A stretch of DNA of 64,000 bases from Bradyrhizobium sp. MOS003 (GCF_003020125.1 NZ_PYFW01000001.1:1736001-1800000); one strand, 5' to 3'; positions 53,833 through 61,881 are shown, counted from the first letter of the stretch. Notes: generated from the letters alone by a model not told the origin. Program-made: numbers and translations.

Positions 53833-54999
53833 ATGGATTTCGCGCTCACCGATCAGCAGGAAGCCATTCGCGACGCCATCGCTAAGGTTTGCGAAGACTT
53901 TCCCGACGCCTATTGGCTGAAGAAGGACCACGATGGCGGCTTCCCGCACGACTTCCACAAAGCAATGGCCGATGCCGGCTGGCTCGGCATCTGCGTGCCC
54001 GAGGAATATGGCGGCTCCGGTCTTGGCATCACCGAGGCCGCGATCATGATGAAGACCATCGCGGAATCCGGCGCCGGCATGTCCGGTGCCTCCGCGGTGC
54101 ACATCAACGTGTTCGGGCTCAACCCCGTCGTCGTGTTCGGCACCGAGGAACAGCGCAGGCGCATGCTGCCGCCGATGATCGAGGGCCGCGAGAAGGCGTG
54201 CTTCGCCGTCACCGAGCCGAACACCGGCCTCAACACCACGCAGCTGAAGACCCGCGCGGTCGCCAAGAACGACCGCTACATCGTCAACGGCCAGAAGGTG
54301 TGGATCTCGACCGCACAGGTGGCGCACAAGATCCTGCTGCTGGCGCGCACCACGCCGCTGGAAGAGGTACGCTCGCCGACCCACGGTCTCAGCCTGTTCT
54401 ACACCGATTTCGATCGCAACAGGATCAAGGTCCACGAGATCGAGAAGATGGGCCGCAAGATCGTCGATTCCAACGAGCTGTTCTTCGAGGATTTCGAGAT
54501 CCCAATGGAGGACCGCATCGGCGAAGAGGGCAAGGGGTTTCAGTACATCCTAGAAGGCATGAACCCCGAGCGCATCCTGATCGCGGCGGAGGCGGTCGGT
54601 CTCGGCAAGGTCGCGCTGTCGCGCGCCAGCGAATACGCCAAGACACGAATTGTTTTCAACCGTCCGATCGGCAAGAACCAGGGCATCCAGCATCCGCTCG
54701 CGGTGAACTGGGTCGAGTTGGAAGCCGCCTGGCTGATGGTGATGTCGGCGGCCTGGCAGTACGACAAGGGCATGCCGTGCGGAGCGGCAGCCAACGCCGC
54801 CAAATATCTGGCGGGCGAAGCCGGCTTCCACGCATGCGAGCAGTCGGTGATGACTCATGGCGGTTTCGGCTATGCCAAGGAGTATCACGTCGAGCGCTAT
54901 CTGCGTGAAAGTCTGATCCCTCGCATTGCACCCGTGAGCCCGCAACTGGCGCTGAGCTTCATTGCGGAAAAGGTGCTTGGGCAGGCCAAGTCGTACTAG
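53833..54999 (+). CDS. Acyl-CoA dehydrogenase
   Basis: 388-residue flavoenzyme. Family blocks: CVPEEYGGSGLGITEAA, CFAVTEPNTGLNTT, GQKVWISTAQ, FNRPIGKNQGIQHPLA, THGGFGYAKEYHVERYLRE. The catalytic Glu common in the C-terminal Y-E-G-T motif is missing here (RIAPVS). Glu246 in EGMNPERILIA is at the place used by isovaleryl-CoA and long-chain enzymes, so it is the probable base. In context it would introduce the double bond that the MaoC protein hydrates. A start at 53833 follows AAGAAGGAGATC. Confidence 0.92.
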   Translation: MDFALTDQQEAIRDAIAKVCEDFPDAYWLKKDHDGGFPHDFHKAMADAGWLGICVPEEYGGSGLGITEAAIMMKTIAESGAGMSGASAVHINVFGLNPVVVFGTEEQRRRMLPPMIEGREKACFAVTEPNTGLNTTQLKTRAVAKNDRYIVNGQKVWISTAQVAHKILLLARTTPLEEVRSPTHGLSLFYTDFDRNRIKVHEIEKMGRKIVDSNELFFEDFEIPMEDRIGEEGKGFQYILEGMNPERILIAAEAVGLGKVALSRASEYAKTRIVFNRPIGKNQGIQHPLAVNWVELEAAWLMVMSAAWQYDKGMPCGAAANAAKYLAGEAGFHACEQSVMTHGGFGYAKEYHVERYLRESLIPRIAPVSPQLALSFIAEKVLGQAKSY

Positions 55000-55006
55000 G
55001 CTCAGC

Positions 55007-56251
55007 GTGCCCAGTACCCCGGCACCGATCGATTTCTCCGGCCTGATCCGTGAGGGCGATCTCGTGGTTTGCGGGCAGGCCACCGCCGAGCCGGTGACCC
55101 TGACCGAGGCGCTGATCGCTCAGGCGGCGGATCTGCCACCCTTCCACATGATGGTTGGGCCGGTATTCTCCGAAACCTTCCCGGCAACATGCGCACCAAA
55201 CGTCTCTTTCCAGAGCTATGGCGTGATCGGAAATGCGCGGCGGCTCGCCAGGGCCGGACGGCTCGAAGTCATCCCGAGCAACTACAGCGCCTTCTGTGCC
55301 GACTTCGCCACCCGCCGCCACAGAGCAGATGTCGTTCTGGTGCAGCTTGCGGAAGCCGGTGACGGCCGCTCGAGCGCGAGCCTCTCCAACGACTACGTCA
55401 TCGACGCCGCCCGCGCTGCGCGCCTCGTCATCGCCGAGATCAATCCGGATGCGCCTTTTACGTTCGGCGCGGAATGGCCCGAGGGCTTGCCGATCCACAT
55501 GCGCGTGGCAGCGCGCCGGTCGCCCGTCGAACTGGCTTCGACGCCGCTTGACGACGTCTCCCGGTGCATTGCGGCGCATGCGGCGAGCCTGATCGTCGAC
55601 GGCAGCACGCTTCAATTTGGCGTCGGGCGGATTCCGGAGGCAATTCTCTCGTCGTTGTCGCACCTGCGCAACGTCGGCATCCACTCCGGCCTGATCAACG
55701 ACGCCGTCGTCGATCTGATCGCGTGCGGCGCGGTGACGAACGCGGAAAAGGGGATGGATCCCGGTCTCACGGTCACCAACCAGGTGATCGGCACGCAGCG
55801 GCTCTACCGCTTCGTCCATGAGAACAGGACGATCGCGGTGCGGCCGACGTCCTACACGCACGGCCAGAGCGTGCTGGCGCAGATCAGACGGCTGGTCGCG
55901 ATCAACTCGGCGCTTCAGGTCGGGCTCGACGGCAGCGTCAATTCCGAGACGCTGAACGGCGTTGCGATCGGCGCGATTGGCGGGCAACTCGATTTCGTAC
56001 GGGGCGCCAATGCCTCTCCCGGAGGAAGAGCCATCATCGCGCTGCCGGCGACGGCGTCCGACGGAACCAGCCGGATCGTCGCCCATGTCGAGACGGTAAC
56101 GACGCCGCGCGCCGACGTCGATGCCATTGTCACCGAATGGGGCATCGCGGAGTTGCGCGGCTGCGGTCTTGCCGAGCGGGCACGCCGCATGATCGCGATC
56201 GCCGCGCCCGAACACCGCGATGCTCTGTCGGCGCAGCTTCGCGTGACGTGA
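55007..56251 (+). CDS. Acetyl-CoA hydrolase/CoA-transferase family protein with altered active site
   Basis: 414-residue member of the family I CoA-transferases (Cat1, 4-hydroxybutyrate CoA-transferase group). Visible: GVGRIPEAIL (about 205-214), the segment NVGIHSGLINDAVVDLI, and the C-terminal DAIVTEWGIAELRG. The residue that normally carries CoA is a glutamate in HSE or YTE; here it is Gly228 (HSG), confirmed by codon GGC at 55688. It may use another residue or have another function. Starts at GTG 55007, eight bases after the dehydrogenase stop. Confidence 0.85.
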   Translation: MPSTPAPIDFSGLIREGDLVVCGQATAEPVTLTEALIAQAADLPPFHMMVGPVFSETFPATCAPNVSFQSYGVIGNARRLARAGRLEVIPSNYSAFCADFATRRHRADVVLVQLAEAGDGRSSASLSNDYVIDAARAARLVIAEINPDAPFTFGAEWPEGLPIHMRVAARRSPVELASTPLDDVSRCIAAHAASLIVDGSTLQFGVGRIPEAILSSLSHLRNVGIHSGLINDAVVDLIACGAVTNAEKGMDPGLTVTNQVIGTQRLYRFVHENRTIAVRPTSYTHGQSVLAQIRRLVAINSALQVGLDGSVNSETLNGVAIGAIGGQLDFVRGANASPGGRAIIALPATASDGTSRIVAHVETVTTPRADVDAIVTEWGIAELRGCGLAERARRMIAIAAPEHRDALSAQLRVT

Positions 56252-56254
56252 CGT

Positions 56255-57847
56255 TCAGCGTTGGGCCAAGCCCGAATGTTCGGCCGCGATGCGCTCCATC
56301 GCCATGTCACGAAGCCGGGCGCGCTGGATCTTGACGCCGTTGGCGCTGTCGGTGACGGGAAAGGCTTCCACGACATAGATCCGGGCCGGGACCTTGTAGC
56401 CGGCGAGCCGCTCGCGCAGGCGCGCGATCAGCGTCTCCTGCATTGGCCGCTCCTTCGCCGGGATCACGAAGGCGACGCAGCGTGCCTGGCCCTTGAGATC
56501 GACTGCAACCACCTGGGCGTCGGCCACACCGTTGCACGATTTGAGTTCGTCCTCGATCTCGCCGGGCGCGACGAGGAAACCGCCGAGCCGCATGGCATCG
56601 CCGGCGCGGGTCTCGTAGACGAAGGAACCGTCGCCGCGGAGCCGGCCGATGTCGCCGGTGCGGAAGAAACCGTCCGCTGTGAACGCATCGCGCGTCGCAT
56701 CGGGATTGTTGAAGTAGCCGAGGAACTGGGATGGCGCGCTGATCTCGATCTCGCCGGAAGCGCCGGGCGCTGCGAGTTCGCCGGTCTCGGTGTCGCGCAC
56801 GCGCACCCTTGCGTTGGCCGACATCGGCCAGCCGCCGCCCTCGATCCGGTCGGTGAACGCGTCGCTGGCGCGGGCGATCGAGAACAGGGCCTGTACCTCG
56901 CTCGAGCCATACAAGCCGAACAGCGGCAGGCCGCGCGCCTCGGCCTCTGCGGCAAGCTCGCGCCAGCCGGGCTGGAACGCGGCGAAGCCGCAGACTTCCA
57001 GATGCGGAAACGGGCGTGGTGCATCGGTGAGGGCCAGGATGCGGCGGAACATCTCGTCGGAGCCGAAGGCGTGCGTGATGCCTTGTGTGCTGAGGATCTC
57101 TAGTGCCGGTGCCGCCTCGAAGGCGTCAAGCACGTGAACGGTCGCACCGGCTGCGACAAAGCCGAGCAGGCTCGTCATGCCGAAAGTGCCGCAGAACGGC
57201 AGCATGGCCAGCAGCGCATGACGCTGCGGATCAAGCTGCAGCGCACGGGCAACGGAATTGGCGTGTGTGGCCAGCGTCCGCTGCGAATGCGCAACGAGCT
57301 TCGGCCCCTTGGTGGTGCCTGAGGTCGTGTAGAGTAGCACCGGAAGATCGAAATCATCTTGAGCTGGAGCGGGCGGATAGTTCGTGTCGAATGCATCGAA
57401 GCGTACGCAGGGCCAGTGCGCCGGGATCGCATCCGCACCGACCACGGCGAGCCGTTGCAGCGCCGGTAGCTCGTCCTTTGCGACATCGGAGAGGATCGCA
57501 GCAAAGTCGATCGCGCGGAATGCGGCCTCGACCACCATCAGCCTGGCGCCGGACAAACGAAGCAGATGCGCGACCTCCGCGCTGCGGTAGCGCGTATTGA
57601 CGGCCGCGACGATCGCTCCACAACGGGCGGCGGCGAACAGCAGCGCGAGCCATTCGATCCGGTTGACCAGCCAGACTGCGACCACATCGCCCCTGCCGAT
57701 CCCCTGTGCCGCAAGCCAGGCCGCGGTCTGCTCGATCCTTTCGGTGAACTCCGCGCGCGAGACCGGCGTGCCGTCGCATACGAAGGCAGGATCGGCAACG
57801 GCCTCCGACCGGATCAGCGATTGCAGCGAAAACGCGTTGGCACTCAT
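56255..57847 (-). CDS. AMP-forming acyl-CoA synthetase-like protein
   Basis: 530-residue adenylate-forming enzyme. The phosphate loop is LLYTTSGTTKGPK, the A5 motif YGSSEVQ, then YETRAGDAMRLGGFLVAPGEIE and the C-terminal lysine in SANGVKIQRARLR. It would activate a carboxylic acid with ATP and CoA. It faces the rightward operon (three bases between stops), so it is not co-transcribed with it, but its role in acid catabolism fits. Confidence 0.9.
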   Translation of the reverse strand: MSANAFSLQSLIRSEAVADPAFVCDGTPVSRAEFTERIEQTAAWLAAQGIGRGDVVAVWLVNRIEWLALLFAAARCGAIVAAVNTRYRSAEVAHLLRLSGARLMVVEAAFRAIDFAAILSDVAKDELPALQRLAVVGADAIPAHWPCVRFDAFDTNYPPAPAQDDFDLPVLLYTTSGTTKGPKLVAHSQRTLATHANSVARALQLDPQRHALLAMLPFCGTFGMTSLLGFVAAGATVHVLDAFEAAPALEILSTQGITHAFGSDEMFRRILALTDAPRPFPHLEVCGFAAFQPGWRELAAEAEARGLPLFGLYGSSEVQALFSIARASDAFTDRIEGGGWPMSANARVRVRDTETGELAAPGASGEIEISAPSQFLGYFNNPDATRDAFTADGFFRTGDIGRLRGDGSFVYETRAGDAMRLGGFLVAPGEIEDELKSCNGVADAQVVAVDLKGQARCVAFVIPAKERPMQETLIARLRERLAGYKVPARIYVVEAFPVTDSANGVKIQRARLRDMAMERIAAEHSGLAQR

Positions 57848-57880
57848 GGCAAGGGGAGTAACCCGATCGCGCCAACCTGT

Positions 57881-58516
57881 CTACTTGGTGCCGAACATCC
57901 GGTCGCCGGCATCGCCCAGGCCCGGCACGATATAGCCGTGGTCGTTGAGCCGCTCGTCGATCGCGGCGGTCCAGATCGGCACGTCGGGATGCTCGCTTTG
58001 GAACTGCGCGATGCCCTCGGGCGCGGCCAGAAGGCACACGAAGCGGATGTCGCGGGCGCCGCGGGCTTTGAGCAGGGAGGCGCCGGCGCAGGCCGAGTTG
58101 CCGGTCGCCAGCATCGGGTCCATCAGGATCACGGTGCGGTCGGACAGGTCCTGCGGCGCCTTGAAGTAATATTCCACGGCCTGCAATGTTTCGGGGTCGC
58201 GGTAGAGCCCGATATGGGCGATGCGCGCCGAGGGCATCAGCGCCAGCATGCCGTCGAGGAAGCCGACGCCGGCGCGCAGGATCGGCGCCAGCGTGAGCTT
58301 CTTGCCGGCGATCTTGGGCGCCCGCATCGGCGCGATCGGCGTCTCGATCTCGACCAGCTCCAGCGGCAAATCGCGCGTCACCTCGTAGGCGAGCAGCATC
58401 CCGATCTCGTTCAGGATCTCGCGAAAGCTCTTGGTCGAGCGATCCTTCTCCCGCATCAGCGAGAGCTTGTGCTGGACCAGGGGGTGGGCGACGACGTTGA
58501 CATTGCCTGTGCTCAT
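57881..58516 (-). CDS. upp: Uracil phosphoribosyltransferase
   Basis: 211-residue salvage enzyme joining uracil and PRPP to UMP. The PRPP loop is [14 protein letters not shown], the uracil-binding end is [20 protein letters not shown], and the N-terminus [19 protein letters not shown] is the usual one. Length fits exactly. A short inverted repeat lies 13 bases before the start. Confidence 0.97.
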   Translation of the reverse strand: MSTGNVNVVAHPLVQHKLSLMREKDRSTKSFREILNEIGMLLAYEVTRDLPLELVEIETPIAPMRAPKIAGKKLTLAPILRAGVGFLDGMLALMPSARIAHIGLYRDPETLQAVEYYFKAPQDLSDRTVILMDPMLATGNSACAGASLLKARGARDIRFVCLLAAPEGIAQFQSEHPDVPIWTAAIDERLNDHGYIVPGLGDAGDRMFGTK

Positions 58517-58528
58517 GAAACCGCTCTA

Positions 58529-58548
58529 CACAATTCCCTGGAATTGTG
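58529..58548. promoter_or_regulatory. Inverted repeat upstream of upp
   Basis: CACAATTCC and GGAATTGTG form a perfect 9-bp inverted repeat with a two-base centre. It ends at the presumed 5' region of upp (start codon at 58516). It could be an operator or an mRNA stem near the ribosome site. Confidence 0.5.
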
Positions 58549-58667
58549 CCAGATCGGCGGGGCGTTTTCCGCGGGACGGCCGCCTCGGCGGACGCCGTCA
58601 CCGCACTGTGGGTCGGGTTGCTCGCCGCATAGGCAACTGAGATCAACTAACGGTCGGAGCAAAAGGG

Positions 58668-58796
58668 CTAGACGCCGAGCCCGCGCGCGACAAGCGTGAT
58701 CACGAGCGTCAGGATGGCGCCCCAGATCAGGCTCAGCGTCATGGTCAGGATGGTCATTGCGACCGCATGCTCGAGATTTTCCTTGAGGAGCGGCAT
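58668..58796 (-). CDS. Small membrane protein (42 residues)
   Basis: MPLLKENLEHAVAMTILTM begins a 42-residue peptide whose remainder is one hydrophobic helix (LTMTLSLIWGAILTLVITLV). It starts one base after the stop of the next upstream gene, so translation is probably coupled. Function unknown; members of such gene strings are often accessory subunits. Support is by reading frame, spacing and hydrophobicity only. Confidence 0.5.
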   Translation of the reverse strand: MPLLKENLEHAVAMTILTMTLSLIWGAILTLVITLVARGLGV

Positions 58797-58797
58797 G

Positions 58798-58890
58798 CTA
58801 GCCGTCCGAGGCCGGGCGCGCGGTGACGCGCGTGCCCAGCAGCAATGCGCTCATCACTGCGACCAGGAGGACGATCTTGAGCTCGATCAT
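58798..58890 (-). CDS. Small membrane protein (30 residues)
   Basis: A 30-residue frame, MIELKIVLLVAVMSALLLG followed by a short charged tail. GAGGT lies seven bases before the ATG. It begins four bases after the stop of the 125-residue gene upstream, forming a tight leftward string. Too short for family recognition. Confidence 0.5.
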   Translation of the reverse strand: MIELKIVLLVAVMSALLLGTRVTARPASDG

Positions 58891-58894
58891 GTCG

Positions 58895-59272
58895 TTACCT
58901 CGCAAGGCGGGCCAGATGTCGCTTCACCGCGTCCAGCCATCGTGTCGCAAGCGCGACCAGCGGACTGCCCTGGTTCTCGATGTCGAGTTCGAAGGTCTCG
59001 GCCGGAAACACCAGTGCGCATCGGGCCGGCGCGCTGCGGCGGTGGGCGAATTCGACCGCGGAGCTCTTGAACAGGAAGAGACCGCCGGCGCGGCCCTGCG
59101 CCTCGCGGGCAACCCAGAGGCCGGCGCGATTATGTCCAATGAAGAAGGCGGGAATGGCGGGGTTGACGACATCGGGATCGAGCGGCTTGAGCGCCGTCGC
59201 CGCGCCGATATCAGGCGCCCCGGTTCGTGCCTTCGATGCGCGGTGCACGGCTTGTAGAGCAATGGCGGCCAT
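58895..59272 (-). CDS. Small protein of unknown family, paralogue of the gene at 60572
   Basis: 125 residues. The core FFIGHNRAGLWVAREAQGRAG, then GGLFLF, and later a LVFPAETFELDI-like strand are shared with the gene at 60572 (FIGRNHSGQWVAQEQNGLYG, GGLFVS, IVELPREIELDM), so the two are paralogues. Looks like a small beta-rich cytosolic protein. Start 59272 is chosen because GAGGAGG sits five bases before it; a longer start at 59302 has none. Confidence 0.7.
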   Translation of the reverse strand: MAAIALQAVHRASKARTGAPDIGAATALKPLDPDVVNPAIPAFFIGHNRAGLWVAREAQGRAGGLFLFKSSAVEFAHRRSAPARCALVFPAETFELDIENQGSPLVALATRWLDAVKRHLARLAR

Positions 59273-59320
59273 GGCGGCCTCCTCACACATCTGCAGGGTC
59301 ATGATGTCTGCCGCGGCGGG

Positions 59321-59512
59321 TCAGGGGTGGAGATGCCAGACATGGATTGCGGTCCGCAGCGCAATGAGCGCGGTGAGCACGCTGCCCATCGAGAGCAAAG
59401 TCAGCGCGCCGATCGCGAGGCGCTTGAGCTGTGCCTTGCGCGCTGTCGGGATTCGCACCGGGCGCTCAGCCCAGGCGAGAGGCCGTTCAAGGTCGTGGGT
59501 CAACATCGACAT
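59321..59512 (-). CDS. Single-pass small membrane protein (63 residues)
   Basis: 63 residues: a basic N-terminal half (RPVRIPTARKAQLKRLA) and one membrane helix near residues 33-55 (IGALTLLSMGSVLTALIALR). AGGA lies nine bases before the ATG. It is first in the leftward string that ends at 58668, and a shared 14-bp motif lies about 100 bases upstream. Confidence 0.6.
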   Translation of the reverse strand: MSMLTHDLERPLAWAERPVRIPTARKAQLKRLAIGALTLLSMGSVLTALIALRTAIHVWHLHP

Positions 59513-59613
59513 CTTCGGAAGTCCTTGTCCGTAGTGCGGCGAGAGCCGTCCTAATCCGTCTCGTAGGATGATGATCCCGGCGTAGGATTGCGAGATGAGC
59601 GCTGGCGCCGTTT

Positions 59614-59627
59614 TATAGGAATGTCAT
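59614..59627 (-). promoter_or_regulatory. Shared 14-bp motif, copy A
   Basis: Reads ATGACATTCCTATA on the minus strand, 102 bases before the start of the gene at 59512. Two near-identical copies occur at 61820 (minus) and 61882 (plus). Confidence 0.5.
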
Positions 59628-59629
59628 AG

Positions 59630-60547
59630 TCAGGCTCCGACGCCATCGATCAGCTCCTCGTCGGCGATCGCGGCGAAGGCCCTGGCGATCTCCGCCCGGC
59701 CGGCGGCGTTGAGCGGCACGATCGGCAGCCGCGTGTCCGGCCGCAGCAAGCCGAGCATGGCGAGGGCGCTCTTGAGAGCCGCCGGGCTTTCCCTGGAGAG
59801 GCAGGTGATGAGCGGGATCAGGCGCTTGTGCAGATAGCGTGCGGATTGCAGCCGGCCTTGCCTGACATGTGAAAAGATCGTGCGGCAGAGATCCGGAGCG
59901 ATGTTGGTAACTTCCGAGATCGCGCCATCGCCGCCGCCGGCGATGAAGCTGAAGGCGGTGGTATCGTCGCCGGATAGGAAGCGAAATCCGGCCGGGAGGT
60001 GCCGGGACAGCCGCATCGGGCGGGTGATGTCACAGCTCCCATCGCGCAGGCCCACGAACTGGCGGGATTCGACCAGACGCAAAAGCGTCTCGTCGGCCAG
60101 CGGGCGCAGCGTGCGGGATGGCACGTCGTGCAGGATCACCGGCAAGCCGATCGCACCGGCGATCGCGCGGAAGTGCGCGAGCATGCCCTCCTGCATCGGC
60201 TTGTTGTAGGCGGGCACCACCGCCATGACGGCATCGGCCCCGGCCGCCTCCGCCCGCCGCGCGAGTTCGATGGCATGGCTGGTCGCATTCGACATCGCGC
60301 CCGCGATGATCCGCACGCGGCCGCGGGCGACATCGGCCGCGGTACGGATGACGAGCCCCTGTTCGGCGGGTGAGAGCGTCGGTGCCTCGCCGGCCGTCTC
60401 GCAGACCACGATGGCGGGAACGCCGGCCGCGACCTGGTGCTCGCAGAGAGCTGCGAACGCCTTGAGATCGATCGCGTCAGCCGCATCGAATGGCGTCGGC
60501 AGGTCCGGAATGAAGCCGGTGAACCAGGCTGAGGGAGGGATGAACAT
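59630..60547 (-). CDS. DapA-fold protein lacking the Schiff-base lysine
   Basis: 305-residue TIM-barrel protein of the dihydrodipicolinate synthase/N-acetylneuraminate lyase family. It keeps the tyrosine (VPAYNKP, Tyr114), the Arg of HDVPSRT, and FLSGDDTTAFSFIAGGGDGAIS. The lysine that forms the Schiff base (in V-G-I-K-E-A) is Arg168 here (FVGLRDGSCD, codon CGC), and the second Thr of G-T-T-G-E is Ala52 (ETAGEAPTL). Normal aldolase chemistry is therefore doubtful. It is 24 bases after the small gene at 60572. Confidence 0.87.
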   Translation of the reverse strand: MFIPPSAWFTGFIPDLPTPFDAADAIDLKAFAALCEHQVAAGVPAIVVCETAGEAPTLSPAEQGLVIRTAADVARGRVRIIAGAMSNATSHAIELARRAEAAGADAVMAVVPAYNKPMQEGMLAHFRAIAGAIGLPVILHDVPSRTLRPLADETLLRLVESRQFVGLRDGSCDITRPMRLSRHLPAGFRFLSGDDTTAFSFIAGGGDGAISEVTNIAPDLCRTIFSHVRQGRLQSARYLHKRLIPLITCLSRESPAALKSALAMLGLLRPDTRLPIVPLNAAGRAEIARAFAAIADEELIDGVGA

Positions 60548-60571
60548 GATGCTTCGCCCGTATGCGCCGGC

Positions 60572-60826
60572 TCAGGCGGCGCGGCGTGCGCTATTGCTGC
60601 TGGGGCTCTTGCCCATGTCGAGCTCGATCTCGCGTGGCAGCTCGACGATGGTTTCGGGATGATGGCCGTTCTCGAACAGTGCGTATTTGATGGCCTGGAC
60701 GCGGCTGACGAACAGGCCGCCATAGAGGCCGTTCTGTTCCTGCGCGACCCACTGTCCGCTGTGGTTGCGGCCGATGAAGACGATGGTCGAGGGCGAGATG
60801 CACGAGGGAGGTTCGACGAGTTTCAC
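60572..60826 (-). CDS. Small protein of unknown family, paralogue of the gene at 58895
   Basis: 84 residues from GTG 60826: KLVEPPSCISPSTIVFIGRN, WVAQEQNGLYGGLFVSRVQA, IVELPREIELDM. The start is chosen because GGAAGGAAT precedes it; the frame continues up to 60886 without such a site. It shares its core with the gene at 58895. It is probably co-transcribed with the DapA-like gene. Function unknown. Confidence 0.75.
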   Translation of the reverse strand: MKLVEPPSCISPSTIVFIGRNHSGQWVAQEQNGLYGGLFVSRVQAIKYALFENGHHPETIVELPREIELDMGKSPSSNSARRAA

Positions 60827-60958
60827 GGACTTATTCCTTCCATTGACAGAGGCGGCGGGCGCATGTCCCGCAACCGTCTGATCCATATCGTTTCAAGCAG
60901 ATATGATTTCGAGTGAGGCTGCACGGCGATCTCATAAGCGCGCCATAAAGGCGGGGGT

Positions 60959-61261
60959 TCAGGTCAGCTCGTTGACGACACGAACCAGCGCGAACAGCGC
61001 ACCGAATGCGGCGCATTCGTCCCAATGATTGAGGGCGCACCCGAACAGCGGCTCGCGCCGTAGGAGGGCGACGGCGGCGCACAGGACGATCGACATCCAG
61101 AGCAGCGCTGCGAGGCTCCGCCCGAAGCCGATGCTGCCGAATGCGGCAAAGGCGGCGAAGAGTACGAGGCGGACGGCAAAGCGCGCGATTGCGCGTCTCG
61201 GGCTCAGGACCGGCGACATGTCCGACGATTGCGGCAAGGTGCGAATCTCCCGCTGGTTCAT
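60959..61261 (-). CDS. Small membrane protein (100 residues)
   Basis: 100 residues with two likely membrane helices (about 27-45, AVRLVLFAAFAAFGSIGFG, and 50-68, LAALLWMSIVLCAAVALL) and a C-terminal amphipathic stretch (AFGALFALVRVVNEL). The start overlaps the stop of the gene at 61258 (ATGA), so the two are co-translated. Family unknown. Confidence 0.65.
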   Translation of the reverse strand: MNQREIRTLPQSSDMSPVLSPRRAIARFAVRLVLFAAFAAFGSIGFGRSLAALLWMSIVLCAAVALLRREPLFGCALNHWDECAAFGALFALVRVVNELT

Positions 61262-61725
61262 CTGAAATTTTCGCAGCCGACGGGCTCGTAGAACGGGTCC
61301 GGAGCAGGCGGCACCGTGGGAACGCTCGGCCGCGGCACGTCTGCAGCGAATGTACGGACCTCGAGGAAGGCCGACAGCAGAGCCAGCGCGAGGTCAACGT
61401 GGTGCGCCTCGACCGCGGCGTCGAGCCAGTCCGGCAATTCGCGCTCGCGCGAGAGTGCGCAATGCCACTCACCCTCGTCATAGACGATGCGGCGGACCTG
61501 CCACAGCGGCAGCTCGAGCTTGATCAGCGCCAGGGCCGCATCGGCCCAGGCCTCAACTTCGATCAGGCGCATGATGCGTTCGGTGCGTTCGCCTCCGCCG
61601 GGCGTGGGGACGCGCCGGCAGGCACGCGCAATGACGTCGAGCATCAACGGCCGCGTCATTGCGGCCGCATCACGAAGCTGGCGGCGAAGGGAAGGTGGGT
61701 CGAAGCGTCGAAGAGCGACGGTCAT
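61258..61725 (-). CDS. Uncharacterised soluble protein (155 residues)
   Basis: 155 residues, mostly helical: RRQLRDAAAMTRPLMLDVIA, IEVEAWADAALALIKLELPL, EWHCALSRERELPDWLDAAV, with a Pro-rich C-terminus. AGGAGG is seven bases before ATG 61725. It is first of a two-gene leftward operon divergent from kdp. I do not recognise the family. Confidence 0.7.
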   Translation of the reverse strand: MTVALRRFDPPSLRRQLRDAAAMTRPLMLDVIARACRRVPTPGGGERTERIMRLIEVEAWADAALALIKLELPLWQVRRIVYDEGEWHCALSRERELPDWLDAAVEAHHVDLALALLSAFLEVRTFAADVPRPSVPTVPPAPDPFYEPVGCENFR

Positions 61726-61819
61726 GTCAGGCCTCCTGGAGTTGGCGTCGGTCAGTCGGCCGGCGGCTTCAAAATGGCCAAATGGGCGTTGGAAAACGAG
61801 ATGGAGAATAGGGCGGAGA

Positions 61820-61833
61820 TATAGGGATGTCAT
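61820..61833 (-). promoter_or_regulatory. Shared 14-bp motif, copy B
   Basis: Reads ATGACATCCCTATA on the minus strand, 95 bases before the start at 61725. One base differs from copy A. Confidence 0.5.
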
Positions 61834-61881
61834 AAGTGGCGGGGTGGAGGAGGCCGAAAGCGAGCACCACCGCCGGCCTTT

